A DNA stretch of 5,774 nucleotides from Evtepia sp. GTDB taxonomy: Bacteria > Bacillota > Clostridia > Oscillospirales > Oscillospiraceae. Shown in pieces: positions 1-5,774 of the stretch. Within the stretch, counting starts at the first letter, position 1; every line of letters starts with the position of its first letter. Under the pieces are notes generated by a model that did not search any database, had not been told where the DNA came from, and saw nothing but the letters and a program-made list of their open reading frames with translations. The stretch covers positions 1 through 5,774 of the forward strand of contig JAQSXW010000059.1 of assembly GCA_029256465.1 (NCBI GenBank), written 5' to 3'. The position numbers and the translations under genes were made by a program.

Positions 1-562
1 TCATGCCGACAGCAATGCCGGAAGAACCATTGACCAGCAGATTTGGAAAACGGGAGGGCAGAACTCTAGGTTCCCTTCTCTGCTCATCAAAGTTGGGGTC
101 CCAGTTCACCGTTTCTTTTTCTAGATCCCGCATCATCTCGGCGGAAATTCTGGACATTTTCGCCTCAGTATATCGGTAAGCAGCTGGGGGATCCCCGTCG
201 ATGGAACCAAAGTTTCCGTGACCGTCAATGAGAGGATAGCGCATGGAAAAATTCTGCGCCATGCGCACTAGCGCGTCATAGACTGACGCGTCGCCGTGTG
301 GATGGTAGCGACCCAGCACGTCACCCACGCAGGTGGCGGACTTTTTAAAGGGTCTGTCATGGGTGAGGTTATCCTCATACATAGCATAGAGAATTCTGCG
401 GTGAACCGGTTTCAGGCCGTCCCGCACATCCGGCAAGGCACGGCCTACGATGACAGACATGGAATAATCTACATACGCGAGCTCCATCTCTTCCCGTAGG
501 TCTACCTTTTTAATCATCTGATTTAAATAGGATATATCTGCCTTTTTATCTTTATGCGCCAC
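1..562 (-). CDS. gyrA: DNA gyrase subunit A, N-terminal part (cut by window edge)
   Basis: This is the breakage-reunion subunit of type II topoisomerase DNA gyrase, which introduces negative supercoils in an A2B2 complex with GyrB. The visible 187 codons cover the N-terminal arm and the winged-helix DNA-binding domain; the rest lies beyond position 1. The start is a GTG at 560-562, chosen because AAGGGAGG (572-579) sits 9 nt upstream and because [16 protein letters not shown] leads directly into conserved gyrase sequence. Recognisable stretches are [20 protein letters not shown] (residues 40-59), [13 protein letters not shown] (84-96), DGHGNFGS (113-120) and AAYRYTE with the catalytic Tyr131 (E. 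coli Tyr122). Residue 92, equivalent to the quinolone-contact Ser83 of E. coli, is Ala, while Asp96 (E. coli Asp87) is kept. The gene follows gyrB by 15 nt, and its ribosome binding site overlaps the gyrB stop, which suggests co-transcription and translational coupling. ParC is a possible confusion, but adjacency to gyrB in the recF cluster makes GyrA far more likely. Confidence 0.97.
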   Translation of the reverse strand, partial: MAHKDKKADISYLNQMIKKVDLREEMELAYVDYSMSVIVGRALPDVRDGLKPVHRRILYAMYEDNLTHDRPFKKSATCVGDVLGRYHPHGDASVYDALVRMAQNFSMRYPLIDGHGNFGSIDGDPPAAYRYTEAKMSRISAEMMRDLEKETVNWDPNFDEQRREPRVLPSRFPNLLVNGSSGIAVGM

Positions 563-571
563 GCTTTTGTG

Positions 572-577
572 CCTCCC

Positions 578-579
<2 letters not shown>
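572..579 (-). promoter_or_regulatory. Ribosome binding site of gyrA, overlapping the gyrB stop
   Basis: AAGGGAGG on the minus strand lies 9 nt before the GTG at 560-562 and shares two bases with the gyrB TAA stop (578-580). It decides the GTG start of gyrA, since the next in-frame ATG is residue 16 and has no comparable site. The overlap with the upstream stop codon fits coupled translation of the two gyrase subunits. Confidence 0.8.
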
Positions 580-2801
<2,222 letters not shown>

Positions 2802-2807
2802 GAGATT

Positions 2808-2815
2808 CCCTCCTT
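2808..2815 (-). promoter_or_regulatory. Ribosome binding site that sets the TTG start of remB
   Basis: AAGGAGGG on the minus strand lies 6 nt before the TTG at 2799-2801. It is inside the longer ATG-initiated reading, so it argues that translation starts at TTG and not at ATG 2837. The TTG start also gives the N-terminus expected for the family. Confidence 0.8.
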
Positions 2816-2824
2816 CCCAAGCAA

Positions 2825-2865
2825 AAAGTTTATCCACATTTAGAAACCATTTTGTGGAACACTTT
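2825..2865. promoter_or_regulatory. Inverted pair of DnaA boxes in the recF-remB spacer
   Basis: The 75-nt spacer 2802-2876 holds a perfect DnaA box TTATCCACA (2830-2838, plus strand) facing a degenerate box TGTGGAACA (2853-2861; TGTTCCACA on the minus strand, 2 mismatches). Flanking bases extend this into an imperfect inverted repeat: AAAGTTTATCCACA (2825-2838) against TGTGGAACACTTT (2853-2865), separated by 14 nt. Binding by DnaA is inferred from the match only. Possible roles are local control of remB-gyrB-gyrA transcription or an outlying origin box. A hairpin in the mRNA is also possible, but there is no T-tract to make it a terminator. Confidence 0.6.
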
Positions 2866-2876
2866 TTAAAATATAA

Positions 2877-3977
2877 TTACTGGAGCTTACCTTGCGATAT
2901 GGTTAGGCATTTGTGTTCTGTCCGCTTAAGCGCCGGAATCTCACATCCGGTGATGAACACTTGCCCACCCCGTATCCGTTCCAGTACAAATTCCTGACGA
3001 CGAGTGTCCAGTTCGGAGAGAACATCGTCCAAAAGCAGAACTGGCCACTGGCCCGTATCCTCACGGTGCAGTTCCCGCTCTGCCAATTTGAGAGATAAGG
3101 CAATGGTACGACTTTGTCCTTGAGAAGCATACTGTCTTGCCGACTGTCCGTTGATTTCGGCAATTAAATCATCTTTATGTGGACCAGACAGACAAGATCG
3201 GCTCGCAAATTCTGCCTGCTCGTGGCTTTTTTGATGTTCCAGTAGACGAGGATAAATCACACTTGGTTGGGCAAGAGGGTCATCCACGGTTTTTACCGTC
3301 TGATAAATCAAAAAGAGATCTTCCCTACCACCTGAAAAATCCCGCTGAATTTCTTCCGCGGAAGCAAGTAGACGGCGGATGAAGTGAGCACGATAATGAA
3401 TAATGATGGCGCCAGCCTTGGCTAAGCCGTCATTAAATTCCTGCAGCACATCCAAAAGCCCTGGTTTTTCCGTAAAATCACGTAGAATTCTGGTTTTATG
3501 ATCCAGAAGCCGTTGATAGTGACTGAGGGCCTCTGCATATTTAGGGCGAAGTTGAGAGATGGAGAGGTCCAAAAAGCGACGGCGGCCCGCCGCCCCTTCT
3601 CGTACCAGAGATAAGTCCTCCGGACAAAATAGCACGGTACGAAGAAGGCCAGCGAGTTCCCCTGCCTTCTTTAACTTGACATGGTTCACTAAAATTTTAC
3701 GTCTGGCATGCCGACTCAGGGATACCTCAACCTGAAAGCTACGGTTGCGGCTTTCCAACTCCGCATTGAGAAAACCCTCCTGCCGGTGAAAGGAAATGAG
3801 TTCCTGCTCCGTTCTGGTACGGTAGGATTTTGCGCCAGATAGAAAACCGATGGCTTCTACTAGATTGGTTTTTCCCTGTGCATTCTCTCCACAAACTACA
3901 TTCATTTCCGGGGAAAACTCTGCAAAGAATCCTTCATAGTTACGAAAGCCGTCTAATAAAATGGAATGTACATTCAT
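2877..3977 (-). CDS. recF: DNA replication and repair protein RecF
   Basis: RecF is an SMC-like ABC ATPase that binds ssDNA-dsDNA junctions and, with RecO and RecR, helps load RecA at gaps. The product is 366 aa, as expected (about 360-375). The start [16 protein letters not shown] matches the family's Lx-L-xxFRNY opening. The Walker A motif is GENAQGKT (residues 30-37), the coupling/lid motif SGPHKDDL is 264-271, the ABC signature ASQGQSRT is 284-291, and Walker B with the D-loop is [12 protein letters not shown] (313-324). All key residues are present. The ATG overlaps the yaaA stop in an ATGA (3974-3977), and there is no clear Shine-Dalgarno sequence before it, so translation is probably coupled to yaaA. 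It is cytoplasmic. No promoter of its own is visible. Confidence 0.97.
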   Translation of the reverse strand: MNVHSILLDGFRNYEGFFAEFSPEMNVVCGENAQGKTNLVEAIGFLSGAKSYRTRTEQELISFHRQEGFLNAELESRNRSFQVEVSLSRHARRKILVNHVKLKKAGELAGLLRTVLFCPEDLSLVREGAAGRRRFLDLSISQLRPKYAEALSHYQRLLDHKTRILRDFTEKPGLLDVLQEFNDGLAKAGAIIIHYRAHFIRRLLASAEEIQRDFSGGREDLFLIYQTVKTVDDPLAQPSVIYPRLLEHQKSHEQAEFASRSCLSGPHKDDLIAEINGQSARQYASQGQSRTIALSLKLAERELHREDTGQWPVLLLDDVLSELDTRRQEFVLERIRGGQVFITGCEIPALKRTEHKCLTISQGKLQ

Positions 3978-4186
3978 TTTATAGTCAAAGAAACGCCAGG
4001 CAGCGTGACCACATCACCAGGTCGTAACTTTTTCCCACGCATCAGGCAAACTTCCCCATTTACGCTGACGGCTCCCTCCTGAATCATTACCTTGGCTTCG
4101 CCTCCAGTCTCCACGATACCTGCAAACTTTAACAGGCCTTCCAACTTAATGAATTCGGTGGAAATGGCAATCTCCTGTTTTTGCAT
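3974..4186 (-). CDS. yaaA: S4-domain RNA-binding protein, YaaA type
   Basis: This is a 70-aa protein made up almost entirely of an S4 RNA-binding fold, matching Bacillus subtilis YaaA (RlbA), which lies in the same dnaN-recF interval and has been linked to ribosome assembly. The S4 pattern is clear: [20 protein letters not shown] (13-32), then [21 protein letters not shown] (41-61), with the GG-EAK and VNGE...RGKKL residues that typically contact RNA. The ATG at 4184-4186 has AAGGAG (4193-4198) 6 nt upstream, and that site overlaps the dnaN TAA stop (4197-4199). Its own TGA overlaps the recF ATG by 4 nt. The tight packing suggests it is translated together with dnaN and recF. The target RNA cannot be read from the sequence. 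Confidence 0.92.
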   Translation of the reverse strand: MQKQEIAISTEFIKLEGLLKFAGIVETGGEAKVMIQEGAVSVNGEVCLMRGKKLRPGDVVTLPGVSLTIK

Positions 4187-4196
4187 TTTAAACTCC

Positions 4197-5303
4197 TTAT
4201 TCTCCTGCTCTTAAGCGGACAGGAAGTACCATGTAAATGAAATTTTCCTCTCCCTCGGCTGGAAGGATGACACAGGGTGAAACTCCAGTTGAAAGTTCCA
4301 AACGGACAGACTCCGCTGGTGCCGCTTTCAAGGCATCCATCATATAGCGATTATTGAAGCCAATCTCCAAGTCTCCCCCACTTCCCTCAACAGGGCAGCA
4401 GTCTGAGGCATTTCCAATTGCAGTTTTTGTATACAAATGGATCTCACCTTCCCCAAATATGCAGCGCAGGGGACTTTTCAGTTTTTCACTGATGATGAGT
4501 GAAACACGATCAATGGATTGAAGCAAGCTGCGAGTATTGACTGTGACCTTTAAGGGATTTTCTTTTGGAATTGCTTTTTGCCAAGACAAAAATTCGCCTT
4601 CCAGACGGCGGGACACCAACATGGTATCACCCATCTGGAAAAGAATGTGTTTAGCTCCAACCGTAACAGTGGAAGCTTCTTCACTATCTCTACAAATTTT
4701 TTCTACTTCACTGAGTGCTCCACCCGGTACCACAAAGGAAAACTCTCCTTCACTCTCCACCACAGCTTCTCTGCGCAGTGCCAGACGGAAGCCGTCCACA
4801 GATATAATGGTAAAGCGATCTCGTTCTACTTCAAATAGTGACCCAGTATGAATGGGCCGGCTTTCATTGTCACTGATGGCAAAACTAGTTTCTGATATCA
4901 TGGCACGAAGGGTTCGTTCCATGACAGAAAAGGAATTCTGATAATCTACTGTGGGTAGTTGAGGAAAATCCTCTGCATCCATACCCATCAGGTGAAAATC
5001 GCTAAAGCCGCACTTTATATGGACAGCCAGTTGATCGGTAGAAAAGACAACAGTATCATCAGGAAGCTTTCGAATAATATCTCCCAAAAGACGGGCAGGT
5101 AGTACAATGGAACCTGTTTGCTCAATATCGGCTTCCACTTTGGTGCGGATTCCGGTTTCTAAATTATAGCCAGTAATGGAGAGAAACTTGTCTGCTTCTA
5201 GAAGGAGCCCTTCCAAAGCTGGAATAGAGCTTTTGACAGAAACAGCCCGTGATGCGGTCGCAATAGCAGATTGAAGTAAGGCTTTTTCACAACTGAATTT
5301 CAT
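4197..5303 (-). CDS. dnaN: DNA polymerase III subunit beta (sliding clamp)
   Basis: This is the ring-shaped processivity clamp that holds the replicative polymerase on DNA and serves as a docking hub for other repair and replication proteins. It is 368 aa, typical of the family, with three similar domains at about residues 1-120, 125-245 and 250-368. Family stretches include [13 protein letters not shown] (26-38), [12 protein letters not shown] (106-117), [11 protein letters not shown] (144-154), DGFRLALRR (170-178), [12 protein letters not shown] (235-246), [10 protein letters not shown] (316-325) and YMVLPVRL (357-364). The last lines the hydrophobic cleft for clamp-binding motifs and is followed by a short RAGE tail. 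The start ATG 5301-5303 has AAGGAA 7 nt upstream (5311-5316) and opens with the expected MKF. It follows the origin-type spacer after dnaA and precedes yaaA by 10 nt. Confidence 0.97.
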   Translation of the reverse strand: MKFSCEKALLQSAIATASRAVSVKSSIPALEGLLLEADKFLSITGYNLETGIRTKVEADIEQTGSIVLPARLLGDIIRKLPDDTVVFSTDQLAVHIKCGFSDFHLMGMDAEDFPQLPTVDYQNSFSVMERTLRAMISETSFAISDNESRPIHTGSLFEVERDRFTIISVDGFRLALRREAVVESEGEFSFVVPGGALSEVEKICRDSEEASTVTVGAKHILFQMGDTMLVSRRLEGEFLSWQKAIPKENPLKVTVNTRSLLQSIDRVSLIISEKLKSPLRCIFGEGEIHLYTKTAIGNASDCCPVEGSGGDLEIGFNNRYMMDALKAAPAESVRLELSTGVSPCVILPAEGEENFIYMVLPVRLRAGE

Positions 5304-5388
5304 AGGTGGATTCCTTTCTTACAGAGCATTCCTCTGCTAGGAGAGGATAGGGATTTAGGTCGTAACAGTAGTCCGTAGGGAAATTTTT

Positions 5389-5397
5389 TGTGGATAA
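5389..5397 (-). promoter_or_regulatory. DnaA box, perfect consensus
   Basis: TGTGGATAA on the plus strand is TTATCCACA on the minus strand, an exact match to the strong DnaA box. It overlaps a small palindrome, TTTGTG (5387-5392) and CACAAA (5399-5404), within an A/T-rich stretch, the sort of context expected close to an unwinding element. Confidence 0.85.
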
Positions 5398-5443
5398 ACA
5401 CAAATTTACGTTGAAATACAAGGCATACAGCCTCCACAGGGGG

Positions 5444-5452
5444 TGTGTAAAA
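5444..5452 (-). promoter_or_regulatory. DnaA box, one mismatch
   Basis: TGTGTAAAA reads TTTTACACA on the minus strand, one change from TTATNCACA at the third base. It sits in the same spacer as the perfect box and in the same orientation. As a lone short match it would be weak; the cluster makes it plausible. Confidence 0.5.
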
Positions 5453-5491
5453 AATAGGTGATTTTGGAACAGTTTTAAACAAAGGGCAAAA

Positions 5492-5500
5492 TCATCCACA
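5492..5500 (+). promoter_or_regulatory. DnaA box, one mismatch
   Basis: TCATCCACA differs from TTATCCACA only at the second base. It is oriented opposite to the boxes at 5389 and 5444 and lies 5 nt from the tandem box pair that begins at 5506. Confidence 0.6.
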
Positions 5501-5503
5501 TTA

Positions 5504-5550
5504 CCTTTTCCACTTTTCCACAAAATAAGGGGAAAAGTGTAGTGAAAAGG
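5504..5550. repeat. Imperfect palindrome just downstream of dnaA
   Basis: The left arm CCTTTTCCACTTTTCC (5504-5519) is complementary to GGAAAAGTG (5531-5539) plus GAAAAGG (5544-5550), with a 4-nt bulge TAGT (5540-5543) and an 11-nt loop. Sixteen base pairs are possible. On the minus strand the hairpin follows the dnaA stop by 9 nt but is followed by TAATGTGG, so it is not a normal terminator for dnaA. On the plus strand it is followed by AC and six T residues (5553-5558). The arms carry DnaA-box-like bases, so it may act as DNA, as RNA, or both. Confidence 0.6.
5506..5522 (+). promoter_or_regulatory. Tandem DnaA-box-like repeats
   Basis: TTTTCCAC is repeated head to tail at 5506-5513 and 5514-5521 and followed by A. 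The second copy gives TTTTCCACA (5514-5522), one mismatch from the consensus; the first gives TTTTCCACT (two mismatches). An 8-nt period is shorter than a DnaA box, so both copies could not easily be filled by full box contacts at once. The two copies also form the left arm of the palindrome at 5504-5550. Confidence 0.55.
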
Positions 5551-5559
5551 ACTTTTTTC

Positions 5560-5774
5560 TCATTCGTAGTGAGCGTTAATATTGGTTTTGATATCCTTTA
5601 GTACTTCTGCAATTTCTGGATTGCTGTTTTTCAGTTTTTCAATTCGGTCAATAGAATGAAGCACCGTTGTGTGGTCACGATTATCAAACTCCCGCCCAAT
5701 CTCTTTGAGGGAAAGGCTAGTCATGTTTCGGATGAGATACATTGCGATTTGTCTGGCTTGGGCAGTATCCTTTG
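5560..5774 (-). CDS. dnaA: Chromosomal replication initiator DnaA, C-terminal part (cut by window edge)
   Basis: This is the end of the AAA+ initiator protein that binds DnaA boxes and melts oriC. Only the last 70 residues are visible (5560-5772 in frame, stop TGA at 5560-5562), running out of the window at 5774. They form most of domain IV, the helix-turn-helix DNA-binding domain: RQIAMYLIRNMTSLSLKEIG, then the signature FDNRDHTTVLHSIDRIEKL with the DHTTV segment that reads the DnaA box. The first in-frame ATG seen (5740-5742) is internal, because conserved codons (KDTAQARQIA) continue upstream of it to the window edge. The last residues, NINAHYE, are a short variable tail. It is followed by the box-rich spacer and dnaN, the standard order. 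DnaA usually represses its own promoter, which would lie outside the window. Confidence 0.97.
   Translation of the reverse strand, partial: KDTAQARQIAMYLIRNMTSLSLKEIGREFDNRDHTTVLHSIDRIEKLKNSNPEIAEVLKDIKTNINAHYE

Larger units (their letters stand above)
5304..5559. other. dnaA-dnaN intergenic region, probable downstream part of oriC
   Basis: This 256-nt spacer has no supportable gene; readings through it on the minus strand lack family character and ribosome binding sites. It holds one perfect DnaA box (5389-5397), three with one mismatch (5444-5452, 5492-5500, 5514-5522) and one with two (5506-5514). It also has A/T-rich stretches at 5381-5410 and 5444-5475 and an imperfect palindrome next to the dnaA stop. 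In Bacillus-type chromosomes the dnaA-dnaN spacer carries DnaA boxes and the unwinding element, so this is the likely initiation site. The matching upstream half of a bipartite origin, before dnaA, would lie outside the window. The dnaN leader and promoter must also lie here or in dnaA. I could not define an unwinding element or DnaA-trio with confidence. Confidence 0.82.

Noticed and set aside
2870..2899. Promoter for remB-gyrB-gyrA at the recF stop
   Set aside because: A TATATT -10-like hexamer (2870-2875, minus strand) is present, but the -35 position has no reasonable match; mentioned only as a possibility in the DnaA-box finding.
5322..5336. Small hairpin CAGAG-CATTC-CTCTG upstream of the dnaN ribosome binding site
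   Set aside because: A 5-bp stem is short enough to arise by chance, and there is no T-tract or other sign of an attenuator or riboswitch.
5361..5397. DnaA-trio (TAG repeats) beside the perfect DnaA box
   Set aside because: Only two TAG triplets occur (near 5369 and 5376) and they are not in tandem, so the trio pattern is not met convincingly.
5287..5523. Two short minus-strand open frames across the dnaA-dnaN spacer
   Set aside because: They overlap the DnaA boxes and the dnaN start, lack ribosome binding sites and have no domain character; the region fits an origin better.
5304..5559. Sigma-A promoter for dnaN in the spacer
   Set aside because: The best minus-strand candidate (TTTAAA, 17 nt, TATTTT, around 5451-5480) matches only 4 of 6 bases in each box, and others are weaker; not enough to call.

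Overview
This window is the conserved replication-origin gene block of a low-to-mid-GC Firmicute. All genes lie on the minus strand. Reading in the direction of transcription (right to left), the order is dnaA (3' end only), an origin-type spacer, dnaN, a small S4-domain gene (yaaA), recF, remB (yaaB), gyrB and gyrA (5' end only). This order, including the two small genes on either side of recF, is known from Bacillus and many Clostridia. Protein details, such as the GyrB stretch LPLWGKMLN and the GyrA stretch GDASVYD, look more clostridial than bacillar. An Oscillospirales/Ruminococcaceae-like member is my best guess, but the sequence alone does not settle it.

Layout: 5560-5774 holds the last 70 codons of dnaA (DNA-binding domain IV). 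5304-5559 is a non-coding spacer with a perfect DnaA box, several near-consensus boxes and an imperfect palindrome; it is most likely the downstream part of oriC. dnaN (4197-5303), yaaA (3974-4186) and recF (2877-3977) are packed with a 10-nt gap and a 4-nt ATGA overlap. A 75-nt spacer (2802-2876) holds a second perfect DnaA box in an inverted pair with a degenerate one. remB (2532-2801, with a TTG start), gyrB (578-2515) and gyrA (562 down to the window edge) follow with 15-16 nt gaps. No intrinsic terminator is visible on the minus strand between these genes, so read-through as one long transcript is plausible.

The products work together around the origin. DnaA opens it, the DnaN clamp tethers the polymerase, RecF acts in gap repair, and GyrA2GyrB2 removes positive supercoils. 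YaaA is a predicted RNA-binding protein, and RemB belongs to a family linked to biofilm-matrix gene control in Bacillus subtilis.

I see no mobile element, CRISPR array, tRNA, rRNA or novel system. The points worth a second look are the DnaA-box pair outside the main origin spacer, the origin palindrome with a T-tract on the plus strand, and non-standard residues at the quinolone-contact positions of both gyrase subunits.
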